A stretch of DNA of 64,000 nucleotides from Corynespora cassiicola (GCA_022059125.1 JAEUWY010000004.1:1116001-1180000), one strand, 5' to 3'. Numbered from the stretch's first letter, positions 38,624 to 48,893 are shown. Notes: generated by a model not told the origin, from the letters alone. Made by a program: numbers and translations.

Positions 38624-38875
38624 CTAGTTACATGCACAGTTAACCCATGCATCATTACAATCATGTGCAGCATACTCCTATCAATTGTTAACCATAGATC
38701 TCACCACCTATAATTAAGGTATTTTAATACATACCAGGCCAGCAGCTTTGCACGAGGCTTCGCATTGCGCTTTAGTGGGACAGGTGTTTGGACCCCATGT
38801 TTGACGACGTTCAATGGAGGCGCCCATGCCAACAACAGCCATGGCAAGAACGATGAGAGAGGTAAAGGCCTTCAT
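38624..38875 (-). CDS. Secreted cysteine-rich peptide with CS-alpha-beta (defensin-like) pattern
   Basis: Exon 1 is 38,735-38,875 and exon 2 is 38,624-38,677. The 57-bp intron (38,678-38,734) has a GTATGT donor, GTTAAC branch-like site and ATAG acceptor. The spliced product is 64 residues. Residues 1-20 form a signal peptide (hydrophobic core TSLIVLAMAVVG), then a dibasic RR at 23-24, a Kex2-type site, leaving a 40-residue mature peptide starting with Gln. It has six cysteines at 32, 38, 42, 54, 61 and 63, spacing C-x5-C-x3-C-x11-C-x6-C-x1-C. The CxxxC...CxC arrangement is the cysteine-stabilised alpha-beta signature of defensins. Three of the six Cys are in exon 2, so unspliced reading ends after four Cys and loses the pattern. 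A TATAAA lies about 100 bp upstream. The mature peptide is slightly acidic and lacks the usual Gly of the gamma-core, so an effector-like role is as possible as an antimicrobial one. Function is inferred. Confidence 0.75.
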
Positions 38876-38976
38876 TGTAATGATAAAGTGGCGTGAGAGG
38901 GGTAGCTTTGTCTGTTTAGGATTGCAAGAAGTTGAGGATGAGATGATGGTCGATTGATTGAGGGAACGGCATCTCA

Positions 38977-38982
38977 TTTATA
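38977..38982 (-). promoter_or_regulatory. TATA box of the peptide gene
   Basis: TATAAA on the minus strand in the context GCAGTATAAATGAG, 102 bp upstream of the ATG. The spacing is suitable for a start site 60-75 bp before the coding region. Position-only evidence. Confidence 0.5.
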
Positions 38983-38984
38983 CT

Positions 38985-39830
38985 GCGCCTGCGAACAAAA
39001 CAGAGAAAAACAGCCCGTGCCCGGACCCACGACACTCAAATGATATGACGTATCATTATGCCATATGAGGCGAGCTTTCTGGCTAAACTACGGCAATCAT
39101 ATATCTCGGAGCTGGTTGCGCGAAAAACCTGCCTGCAGAGTAGCAGTAATAAATCAAAGTGGGGGGTGTATAGCCAAGTAAAATGCTTTTTTCGAAACAT
39201 GAGCCTCAAAAGTGATGAGCAGGGCGCCCTATTAGAGAAAAGGGGGTGGAGCGAACACAAGTTGCGGAATAGAGCCGCGAACAGTGGAATCAGTAGACAT
39301 AGATATCGGTAATTAGAGATGTTAGTAATTCATCAAATCACCCATGGGGACGGCTTCCTTCCGCTATTCTCTAGAGGAGCTAATACCAGGTTGAGAACTC
39401 TGGCCGAAAAATGTGCGGAGCAAGCGTGGATAGCTGATTGTTGCCGCTTGAAAAATGATTTCATTAAGGTCAGCTTTGTATCTAAAAGACGTGCAGTTCA
39501 AACCAAGGCTTGTTAAGCTTTGTGGTGGGAGTTTTAAAAGTAATTCGAAGTAATAAGGCGGAGACTGTGAAAAGCTTAATGCATTCTAGTTGCTGCTATT
39601 ATTACCTAATACTTACTAGCCTACAGTTACTGTTCTACCTTAAAATCCTCATTATCATTTAATTCTTGTAAAATCTATAAGCATTTTTTAGTAAACTCAT
39701 GGAAATTTCTACTTGTTTACTAGGATGTTATGTTACCGGTCTGGGTACTACTTGATTAATCAACGCAGATGCAAGTATTCTCATTTCACTGCTCCGGTTT
39801 TTTCCCATACACCACAATACTGCAAAAATG
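38985..39830. other. Intergenic transition zone
   Basis: Composition is intermediate between the AT-rich block and the gene-rich side. Small open frames exist (39,058-39,312 and 39,319-39,516, plus) but show no recognisable domain, signal peptide or homologous feel, and they overlap the upstream region of the peptide gene. I do not call genes here. Confidence 0.5.
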
Positions 39831-41318
39831 TTAGCCGGAAGCTGTATTAGAAAGTCGAGTCACCCACACAGGCCAATAAGCATGGCACTTCTTGTCTCTC
39901 AGCTCAGTCCTGACTTTGGCTAGTAAGACCTTGACCTCTTCTAATGACCAGCCCGCAATGGTGGTCAGCAACCTTAGACTCAACCCTTCGATTCCTTCCA
40001 GCATGGCACTGAGCTGCAAGAGTCCTGCGTCTCTCAGATTCTTCCTAGCAGCCCATGGCCCAATTGGAAGTTTGAACTCAAGTACTTGAATGTCAATGAA
40101 ACCTGCCGTCTTCAGATAGTTGGTGAGCACTTCGCTGCTCGTGCGTAAGTTGTGGCCGGCCTTCCGAGCAGCAGCACCCTGAGCCTCGCACCATTGCATG
40201 AATGAAGTCCCTGGGTTGGAGCTCGAGGGTGCAATTACACCCCAATAGTCCATCTCTTGAAGCTCAATGTATCCACCTGGTTTAGTGTGCCTAGGATAGT
40301 CAATACACACACACACAGAAAATAGAAGCTTCGAGGTAAGCAGAGACTGACTTGTAAGCTTGCTCAAAAAGCCTGTCCCAATTTCTTATGCAGCCGGTCA
40401 TGGTTCGCATATGTACCAGGTCGAAGAAATTCTCTTGCCAGGTCCAGGTCTCTTCTGCGTCATCAATCTCAAACTTGACGTTCGGAGGGACCCTGGTGTC
40501 GTGTCAGCGTACAGACTAGATTGGATTCCAGGCTCCTCTGTACCAAGTAGGCTGTATCGGACTCAAGTCAATCGCCGTAACTGTCGTCGTTTAGATGGTG
40601 ATGCAAGAGACCCGGGCCATGGATGGTCTTACTAGTCGCGCTAGGAAATTCTTCTCCGGCATCGATGGCCCAAATACCGGTCCCCGTTCCGATGTCAAGG
40701 ATTTCTTGGGGGTCTTTAAGTGGCGCAAATGTAATTTTACCTCCCATGACCAAGGTCAGAGACGCGTATTTGATATCCAACCTTTTCATGCGGATTAAAC
40801 AAGGCTGCAAGATGGGATGCTGTTGAGGGCTCACCGGTCCTGCTCCTGCTCATCGTCAGGAAGGATATACTCTGATGTCGTGTTAATCCGCAGGGTCAAA
40901 ACCTTGGAAAGCAACGCTCGTACTTCCGCTCCGATACTGATTGAGTCAGTGTGAGATATGATGACGACTCGGACTAGACGGCATCTCACAGCATGGTATC
41001 TCCTCCCATTTTCATATTGGCCAGCCATGATACTCGAAGTCAAGGACGCAGTTTCTGACTCTCTACGCCGGGTCAACAAAAGAACAGCAGAGCACCTTGG
41101 GATGTTTGGGTCTAATGTTCAAGAAAAGAAGGTGAACTTGCAAGTCTCCATAGGCCGAGTCGCCGGCATCTGACTGGCTATCCCACTGAGGCGTGTTAGT
41201 ACCGCGTACCGCGTACCGCGCACGTGGCTTCTGCACCTGCATTCCGCCGGGTGCTACCTACTGGTGTAATGTCATCATGGTCGTGACCCAAGAGATGACT
41301 TGGACCGGGCTCTGCCAT
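39831..41318 (-). CDS. LaeA-like (TAM domain) SAM-dependent methyltransferase
   Basis: Nine exons can be joined with no frame break: 41,262-41,318; 41,142-41,185; 40,990-41,062; 40,924-40,936 (13-nt microexon); 40,835-40,871; 40,633-40,781; 40,544-40,580; 40,352-40,492; 39,831-40,290. The product is 336 residues. The order matches the LaeA-like family: an acidic N-terminus, YENGRRYHAYRSGKYILPDD with EQEQDRLDI (about 55-78), motif I LDIGTGTGIWAID at 103-115, AIDLSPIQPTWVPPN, FEIDDAE (about 144-150), FDLVHMRTMTG, and KPGGYIELQE. Intron 2 (41,063-41,141) needs a GC donor (GCAAGT). Intron 1 could be replaced by a start further down, so the first exon is the least sure. Family members transfer methyl groups from SAM; some (LaeA, Llm proteins) control secondary metabolism and some act as pathway enzymes. 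The gene is intact although it is the second from the RIPed block. Confidence 0.88.
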
Positions 41319-42281
41319 GGTTGCCTTTCCACTGCGTCTCAGGGGCCCTGGGTGGAGGTAGAGATGGATGGCAAAGGAGAAGAGTCGAGAGATGCGGCGG
41401 CCAACAGTGCGGGGCTCGGAACAGGCGTACAAGATGCACGTATGTGTATATTGACCCAGGAGAGGCGCAGGTAGGCCAGGCAGGTGGAGGAAGCAGGGGT
41501 AATGTGGTGTGCGGGCACGGGGACAAAGGAGGGCCCTCGCCAGGGTGTGCGCCGCAGCTACGTAGCGGTAACGTTGGTCAAGACGGGTGCAACGAAGCGC
41601 GCGTGCGTCGACGAGTCGAAGATGGGAACGAGACGAGAGCAGAGACGGGCCGAAAACGTGGGACAGAAATGTTCGAGTGCATGCTACCGGCAGTATGGCC
41701 TGAAATGGGCGATTCTGAGGCGTGCGTGGCTAAGCGTCACTCGATCCTGGCATGGTTGATTTTTGCCCTTCGTCGCCTCCAGCGTCCCGTCCCATGTCAT
41801 TGGCCGCTGGCCCGCCAAGTCTCCCTCGAATTGGCAGACTCATGCCACCCATCCTCCGCTACTCCGCTAGTAGCCCTCGAGGCGCGTGGGCGGGCTTTCG
41901 GGTGCGGGAGTTTCCTGCCCGAATGACGGCCCATGCTAGCCGAGTCGAGTTCCTTGAGCCGTTGACCCTGAGCGCACCCCCAGCTCGTGCATGCATTCTT
42001 GGACGAACGTGGTGGGCTTTCCCTCTGCAACGTCAAACATCCTGTAGCAGGTAGCCCGGCCAGCAAGAGGCCGCTCAGAAACCATCAATCTCGCATGCAT
42101 CCAGGCCCACGGCAGGCCGTCGACGGACTCCGCGGAGGCAGAGGCGATCGGCAGGCTAGAGAGATCTGGATGAACCCTGAATAGTCGGGAGCCTACCACA
42201 GCAATTGATCTATCTGCCTAGCAAGGCCTACATCGTGCCCACCATCGGATTCTACTGGACACATGCCTTCTCTCGTCACCT
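41319..42281. other. Intergenic, GC-rich
   Basis: About 960 bp upstream of the methyltransferase and downstream of the monooxygenase. Open frames on both strands reflect base composition and show no domain. It presumably holds the methyltransferase promoter. No RNA gene was recognised. Confidence 0.5.
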
Positions 42282-43782
42282 TCAAGCCTCCCCCTTCTTC
42301 GCCTGGTGCAAGCCCATCTTCACCATGGGACTCTGCATCAGCATATCCCAGTCGTGGATGAAGATGCTCTGCTTCAGCGAGATGTCCATCTCGGTGGATC
42401 CGCGCTCCAACACCTCGTTGTCGTACTCGTCTATTGCCTCTGCGAGGCTCTTCTTCCCGGACGCAGCCGCGATCATGGCACCGACAAAATTAGACGAGTC
42501 TTGCAGCGCGTTGTTGAGACCCTGGCCGCGATCTGCAGCCAGCCAAACGGGCAAGTTAGTCACGTTGATGCCAAAACGAGCCGCTTCCTTTTCCTTTTCC
42601 TTCTTTCGGTTGCTGGGGTGGGGGGTTGAGGAAACGTACGAGGTGTCATGGGATGCGCTGCATCTCCGCAGAGAGTCGTCTTCCCGTTGTTGTTGTCCCA
42701 CTTCTTGATAGCCTCCCAGTACGTCCCGCTGTCCATGGGAATCTTGCTATCTTGCTTCACCCAACGACCGACGCTCTTCCAGGGCTCTGCATACTCTTCT
42801 GCTCGCTCTTTGAAAAACTTCATCCGACCCTCAAACGTGTTCTCCTCGGGCAAGGGCGCGTTGGTCCAAGTCATCATGATCTGGAATAACCATGTTTCGG
42901 GCGCATTCGGGTCAGGGACGTCTTGGACTTTATGCGCGTGTCAGACAATGGCTTCGTGTTCAAAAAAGGTCGACGTACTTGAAACCCAGAACATGGTGCC
43001 GTGATCCGGGTGGATACTCGTCCAAAACATCTTGTTTGGCTTGCGCAGCTCGAGTGCCTGCTCCCTCTCAAACTTCTGCGTGAAGTTGAACATCCACAGG
43101 TCGACATGCTTCAGCCTGGCAGCCTCTTCTCCCACGATGCACTCCCTGACACGGCTCCTGGCCCCATCGCATCCGACCACGACATCGCCTGTCGCTTCGC
43201 TCCCGTCCTTGAATGTGACCTTGACGTGGCCCTCATGGACTGCCAGGGTTTCAATTTCCTTGCCGTACTGCACGTCCAGCCCCTCGCTGAAGAGATTGCG
43301 CATCTTCCTCCTCGACACACGGCATGGCCGGTCTCCAGACATCTCCATCAGTAGCTCACCTGTCTTGCCATTGTAGACGGGCAGCCCCTTCACCGCTTCG
43401 GGCGGGAGAGTGGGGTCCGCATACGCCTCGCTAATGCGAGCAGCCAGATGCTCGGGCAGGCACGAAGCTATGTGGCTGGAGCCCCAATGCAGCGTCATGC
43501 CCCATTCACGCGGGCGTGTCTGGTACGTATTGCTGTTTTCGGCCTCGAATATTGTAAATGGCAGGCCGGCCTTGATGGACACCAGGTTAGCAAAAGCCAC
43601 GACGCAAAGAGGCGGCAGTGATGCAAGAGACGTGTGTACACCTTTTTCAGCCCCTGTGCGACAAGCAGCCCCGAAGTCCCTGCATCACCGTCAGTTCCGA
43701 ACCCTGGACGACCCATGATGCAGTCGCTCGCCAACTCACCGGCGCCAATGATGAGCGTATGTATGCTCCGTGAATGTGCCAT
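42282..43782 (-). CDS. FAD-dependent monooxygenase
   Basis: Five exons: 43,740-43,782; 43,642-43,679; 42,979-43,570; 42,640-42,927; 42,282-42,532, with consensus GT-AG introns of 51-107 bp. The product is 403 residues, normal for class A flavoprotein monooxygenases. N-terminal dinucleotide fold LIIGAGTSGLLVAQGL (residues 10-25) with GxGxxG completed across intron 1; GDVVVGCDGARSR, the FAD/NADPH DG motif, in the middle; GDAAHPMTPHRGQGLN (from about 312), the FAD ribityl-binding GD motif, completed across intron 4. Such enzymes hydroxylate or epoxidise aromatic or polyene-like substrates using NAD(P)H and oxygen. It is co-oriented with the LaeA-like methyltransferase ~0.96 kb downstream, so the two could act on one metabolite, but no backbone synthase is in the window. 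The substrate is unknown. Confidence 0.9.
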
Positions 43783-44365
43783 TGTGTCTCGCCGCAGAAG
43801 GATCTCACAGGTCCGCAGCGAGAGGAACCAGATGGCTGGAATGATTAGAGGGGTGGAGACACGGTGACCTCGAGGTGCGGGAGGGGCAAATGCCAGCAAC
43901 AGCTTATGGGAACACGTCCCGCTGTCGTGCCGGCGACGGCTTGTCATTGACCTGTTCCCTGCCGTTAGCGGCTGTCTAGGGCGGTGAGCTATCTAATCGA
44001 GGCATGGACGAACTTCAGGTCTAGATGGTTTGCGGGCGCATGCCGAGCTTGGAATCGCCGAGACGCCATCTTCAAACTGCCGTTGGTCGCCGGGTGTAAG
44101 CCGACTTGCGAATGTAGAGAGCACGGGATCGGGATACGCACTGAGCTCCCTTTGGCATTTGTTGTACGGCACGCGCGCTTGCTTGCCGTTAGAAGTTGAG
44201 ATTTCTGTAGCTGGCTCTATGAATGCTGCCGTAGGTATCAAACTACTCGGTCCAGTCGACAATGGCTCATATTCGCTCCCCCCCTCCCTCCCTCCCCGGT
44301 GATTGCAGTCCCTTGTTTGTTGCCCCCCCCCAATCCAGCCGAAAACACCGTGTAAAACAAATCCT
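43783..44365. other. Intergenic
   Basis: 583 bp upstream of the monooxygenase and downstream of the aminotransferase. Contains pyrimidine-rich tracts around 44,275-44,300 and 44,320-44,330. No gene seen. Confidence 0.5.
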
Positions 44366-45891
44366 TTATTTGAACTCTGCCATGAACTCTTGGTGAAACT
44401 TGACCAGACGGTTCGTCCAGTCGGTTCCTGGGGCCAGGAATGTGGTGCGGAAGTGCAGAGTGCCCTCCTTTTGGCCGAAACCAGAGCCGGCAACGACGCA
44501 GACGCCAGTGGCATCGAGCATTCGGAAGCAGTAGAACTCGTCGGGTTGACGACCCTCCTTCTTGGCCTGCTCAAGGGCCTTGGGCGGAAGGGTGATGGTG
44601 GGGAAGAGGTACATGGAGCCCTGGATACGTGTTAGTTTACTTGGCTGACCATGTTTTGGAGCGGTGGGCGGCCATGTTTTACCTGAGGCTCTTGGCACTC
44701 GACGCCCTCCATCTGCTTGAAGGCCTCGTACAGAGCGTAGGCGCGCTGCTTCAAGCCGGCGAAGATGCCGTCATATTCCTTCTTGTAGAGCTCGTAGCTG
44801 GGCTCACCCTCCTTTGGCGGGTTGACCATGAGCTCGACAATGCACTGGCCAAGAACAGGCGGGCACAGCTGGATGCTGATGAACTTGTAAATCTCCTGAG
44901 CAACCTCGGGGTCGAAGCCGATGAGCTCAAAGTAGCCGCCACGGTGGCCACACTCGCCGACCATGCCCTTGGAGACACTGTGGAGGGAGGCCAGCTCAAT
45001 GTGGTCGAACTTGCCGGGCCGCTCCTTCTGGAGGTCACGGAGGGCCTTTTTGAAGGATATGAACTCGCCCTTGAAGACGTTGGTCTGGTAGACCTCGTCG
45101 GCCAGCACGACGAGCTGTTTCTCGGCTGCAAACTGGAGGACAGCCTTGATGTCTTCGGCAGGTAGGCTGGCGCCAGTGGGGTTGCCGGGGTTGATGATGG
45201 CGATGGCCTTGACGTCGGTGCCCTCGGACACGGCCTTGTCATATGAGGAGCGGATGGCGTCCAGGCTGGTGCCCCAAGCCTGGCTCTCGTCCAGGTAGTA
45301 GGGCACGCAGCGGGCGTTCAACACGGATAGGGTGGCCGTGTAGAGGGGGTACTGGGGGATGGGCACCATGACTCCCGTCTCGGGCTTCGCGCAGATGACG
45401 TGCAGGAGGGTGTTGACGCCCGAGGAGGCGCCATTGCTGAGGTAGATGTTGCTGAAGTCGGAGGGGTAGCCATCGCGGCGCTCAATGTACTTTGCGACGC
45501 TGTCGCGGATGCCTGGGGCGCCCTGGCTCTGGCTGTATGCACCCACGCTCTTGACCTCGTTGAGCAGCCACTTGGCGCGCGCGATGACATCGGGCTTGTA
45601 TCCGATGCTGTTGACCAGCACGTCTTCGTGGTCCAGGAGCAGCGGGTTCTCGAGCAGGCTGGCGACCTGGCGGAAGAAGGTGATGGGCTTCTGGTCCAGC
45701 TGCTGGGGGTTGCCGATGTTGGCGGCGATGACGGTGTCGAAGGGCAGGTCCTTTGCGTCGCCCCTGGCCAGCTTCGCGCGGTACTCTTCAGAGCGCACGG
45801 CTAGCTCGCCGCGGACGGCATATTTGGCGGCCTTGACGTGCGGGTTGATGTTGTCAAGAGTCAGAGCACGGCGGGGTGCGGACGACGACAT
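44366..45891 (-). CDS. Alanine aminotransferase (glutamate-pyruvate transaminase)
   Basis: Exons 44,683-45,891 and 44,366-44,620 with a 62-bp intron (44,621-44,682; GTAAAA...CTAAC...CCAG). From the first ATG the product is 487 residues, usual for eukaryotic ALT. Fold type I, PLP-dependent: NPGNPTG, DEVYQTNV and SLHSVSKGMVGECGHRGGY with Lys308 as the Schiff-base lysine. It interconverts alanine/2-oxoglutarate with pyruvate/glutamate. The frame is open for 37 further codons upstream of this ATG (to about 46,002), coding an Arg/Ala/Leu-rich, acid-free stretch that resembles a mitochondrial presequence but has no AUG. A strong acceptor-like TTCTCTCCAG at about 45,950-45,959 could also end a 5' intron. 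The start is therefore uncertain. Confidence 0.93.
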
Positions 45892-46860
45892 GGCGCGGGA
45901 CGGGGCGAGGGTGAGGGCGAGGGCGAGGGCGCGGGCGCTCGGGCGGACTGCTGGAGAGAAGAGGTGTGAGCGGGGTGGAGCAAGGAGGGGAGACGAGAGC
46001 AAAGCAGCGGGTCAAGCAATTGGAGACTCCAGAAGGACGAGCGGGAGGGACGAGGGACTTGAGGCAATATTTTTCTGCTCACGCGTTGCCCCACTATGGT
46101 GGGCATCGGAGTGGTTCAGCGGCGGGCAGGCGGCGGGCGGCGGGCATCAGGCGTCAAGTGTCAAGCAGCAAGCGTCTCAAGCCTCTCAAGGGTGGGATCA
46201 TAGGTACCTCTGGCGCCCACGCCGAGCGGCATCCAAGTTGGCTGGCGCGCACCGTGTCTCGCAGCATGGGCGTTGAACAATCGCATGACATGGGCGGCCG
46301 ATGACGGCGACATGTCTGGACCCTGGAAGCTTATCTGCGATCTGCCTCTCTACCCACTCTCTCCGCCCGCGGGGGCTCGGTCGCTAGTGTGGGAGCCGGG
46401 AACGGGATGCAATGGCGGCGACGGGCGACGGGCGACGGGCGAGCGGCGGACGACGGGATGAGTGAGTGAGGGCGTGATGGAGTGAGTAAAGGGGAGACGG
46501 GGGTTCACGAGGGAGCTCTCTGCATTAAAAAAACAATCATCCCCCCCCCCCCGTCGTCGCGCTCAGGCTCACCCAGGCCCGCGCCCTCCACGCATGGCCT
46601 GACGCCTGGCCTGACGCCAGCCCATTGGCAACCCGCTCCCCGGAGGCGCGCACATCTCCGCGACGGCTGACTCGAGTGGGGGGAGACGGCAAGCTTTGGC
46701 CAGTGGGCGACGCCCGCAGCCTGCCCTGCGCTTCCTGCGCTTCCTGCGCGGCACTCACGTCCTTGGGTCTCTCGCGGTGTGCGTGTCATGCTTCATTCCG
46801 GTGGTATAGCTCTAGCTTCTAGTCTACACACTTTCAACGTCACTTCGCTGCCCCAGCATC
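45892..46860. other. Intergenic: aminotransferase promoter, 3' side of the Rpn7 gene
   Basis: Contains low-complexity GGGCGA/GGGCGC tracts (45,898-45,945), tandem GGGCGAC repeats (about 46,424-46,450) and a run of about 12 C at 46,541-46,552. CT/GA- and GC-rich tracts like these are common in promoters of constitutively expressed fungal genes. No supported gene. Confidence 0.5.
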
Positions 46861-48445
46861 TCAGCCGCGCTCGCTTCCCCGCAGCCGCACTGCCTGCCCG
46901 TACTTTTGCAGTTTCGTGATGAGCTGGTCGCCCTGCTTAACCACGTCGGCGTACTGCTTGTTCTTGTCGTCGGGTCGGTTCGTCTCGATGATGCCCTTTA
47001 CACGGTCGATGGTGCAGGGTATCCGGTCGGACGCGATGAACTTGGCAAGGTCCCTGCTATCGTCAGACGGTGCACATGCCCAAGCGTACGGCCATGGGGC
47101 AATGGGAAGAAGAAGAAGAAGAAGAAGAAGAAGAAGAAGAAGAAGAAGAAGAAGCAGAGGAGGAAAAGGCCACTCACTTGTCGAGGAAGTCGACCGTCAC
47201 GCCAAAGTCGTTGGCCATGCTCTGCAGGCCTACGACGCGGTACGACTGGAGGAGCTGCTGGTAGCCACGCAGGCGCATCTCGCGCACATACCACCCCTTG
47301 TGCTCGTACAGGTAGCGGTCCTGGCTGAGGAACTTGGTCTCGACCTCGCTCAGGGCACCGAAGAAGTTCTTGTAGTCGCCCTCGTACAAACTCTTGACCA
47401 GCTTGGCCAGGCCCGAGAAGTCAATCGACACCTCGGCCATGTCCTGCTGCCCGCCGAGGGTTGTCAAGTTGACGGCCGTGGGCACTGGCGTGGCCGTCGA
47501 GCCCGACGCTTCTCCCATGTTCTCGTCCCCAGCAGCGGGCCCGGCCGATGTCTGACCCGTTATGGCCGAGAGCTTGTCCTCGCTGCTGCCGACAATGGCC
47601 TTGATCTCGGGGGCATCCACCACCTTGGACTTGAAGTCGACGCGCTTGAGCGAGACGGAGCCGGCAAGGATGGCGTAGATGACTAGTGATGAGTAGTTGC
47701 ACAGTTCGTAGCTCGTGAAGGTCGACAAGCTGTCGAGCAGCAGCGGAGCGGCCTGGGCATGCGAGCGGACGGTGAGGAGATGCAGGCCGTGGTAGGCCTT
47801 GAGGCGATTGCGGCGGTCCCAGTCGCCGCCGCTCTCGACGAGGGCGCTGGCGCGCTCGATAGTCTTTTTGGCCAATACCTTGTCGCCGAAGAAGAGGGCG
47901 ATGCGTATTATGGCCAGCACGAGGTCGATCTTGGTGCCCAGGATGCCCGTCTTCTCGAATATGGCCTCGTAGCTGGCAATGGCCTTCTCCTTGTCGCCTA
48001 TGCGGTTGTACAGCTCCGCTCGCTTTCCTCGAGCGGCCTGCACCTCCGTCTCGCCCGCCTTCTCCGCCGCCTCGTCCTCCTCCTTCTGGATGGCCTCGAG
48101 CTCAGCCTCGTTCTCGGCCTTGAGGCTCTCGTACAGCTTCTCGTCCCACGGAAGCGGGACCTCGAGCGTCGGATTCCTCGTGGCCAGCAGCGTGGCGGCG
48201 CTCGATGACGGGCGACGGTTGCCTGCGGGCTGCTGTGTTGAGCCCTCTCCGGGGGCATTCAGCACGCCCTCGACGGGGTGTGCGAGGTAGCGGTAGAGCG
48301 GCGCCATCTTGTGCTCGCTGATGGCATCTTGGATCGACTTGAGGGAAGCTTGCTTGGTGGACTTGGCCGACGACGGGTTGGTGAGCTGGAAGATGTGCTG
48401 CGACAGCTGCAGGTCGGGGTACTTTGCGAACTGGGGGTCTCCCAT
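46861..48445 (-). CDS. RPN7: 26S proteasome regulatory (lid) subunit Rpn7
   Basis: Exons 47,178-48,445 and 46,861-47,053. The intron 47,054-47,177 (124 bp) has a GTGAGT donor and TAGCAG acceptor and contains a long TTC microsatellite. The product is 486 residues, a little longer than the usual ~390-430 because of low-complexity inserts near residues 70-90 and 300-325. The start MGDPQFAKYPDLQLSQHIF, the central GDKEKAIASYEAIFEKTG and RIALFFGDK (TPR-like), then a PCI domain ending FGVTVDFLDKDLAKFI and IDRVKGIIETNRPD, are all typical of Rpn7/PSMD6. It is a structural part of the lid that helps position the deubiquitinase Rpn11. It is divergent from the ABD1-like gene, sharing a 448-bp promoter. 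Confidence 0.95.
47106..47154. repeat. (GAA)16 microsatellite inside the Rpn7 intron
   Basis: Sixteen GAA units plus one G on the plus strand, TTC on the coding strand. It makes up about 40 percent of the intron and acts sequence-wise as an extended pyrimidine tract. It creates an apparent poly-Glu frame on the plus strand that is not a gene. Confidence 0.95.
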
Positions 48446-48893
48446 GGCGGCGGCGTCAAGCAGGCGGGTATGGTGAGGCAGATGGTGGGGAGGGGAGGAT
48501 GGGGGAGGGGGGGAAAGGCAGCGTGGTTGATGTCAGCGTTTTGAGCCTCTCGCTCGGGAGCTCCGCCATGGCATGGCCGTCCCTTCCCCCCCGGCCAATC
48601 GTCGGCTGAACCGGGCGCAGAGCCGCCCGCACGCCCAGGACGCGATCGGCCAGAACCTTGTCTGCCCCGTCCTCGGCCCAAGCTTCCTTTCTTCTCGCTC
48701 TCTCTCATTCTTCCTTCTCTGCCCCCGTTACCCTCCCGTTCCCTCCTTTGCTTCTCCTCCAGGCAACGGTTTGGCCCTGCCCGACAGTAGCAGCAGCCGT
48801 GCCCGTAACTCCTTTTAATCGCCGTCTATATTCGGAAACACCCCCACCGGTCATTCACTCTCTCACTCCGCCTCTCCCTGCTGCCACCACGCC
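48446..48893. promoter_or_regulatory. Divergent promoter between RPN7 and ABD1 genes
   Basis: 448 bp separate the two start codons. The side nearest ABD1 is CT-rich (48,680-48,790), a common feature of TATA-less fungal housekeeping promoters. No definite factor site can be named; in particular I do not see a convincing proteasome-control (Rpn4-type GGTGGCAAA) element. Confidence 0.5.

Noticed and set aside
38678..38734. Unspliced version of the peptide gene (53 residues from the same ATG)
   Set aside because: It ends shortly after the GTATGT donor with only four Cys, while splicing gives a complete six-Cys motif at defensin spacing. A 27-bp intron ending at the first TAG is too short.
39058..39516. 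Two small plus-strand open frames as genes
   Set aside because: No recognisable domain or signal peptide. They overlap the upstream region of the peptide gene and lie in the composition transition.
41300..41926. 208-codon plus-strand frame
   Set aside because: Overlaps exon 1 of the methyltransferase on the other strand, has biased GC-rich composition and shows no domain.
45950..46280. Upstream coding exon for alanine aminotransferase starting at ATGs near 46,100 or 46,270
   Set aside because: The candidate donors (GTGAGC, GTACCT) leave the wrong phase for the acceptor at about 45,950, so no clean in-frame join was found.
46906..47686. Poly-Glu/poly-Arg plus-strand frames
   Set aside because: They are produced by the GAA microsatellite and by the complement of RPN7 coding sequence.
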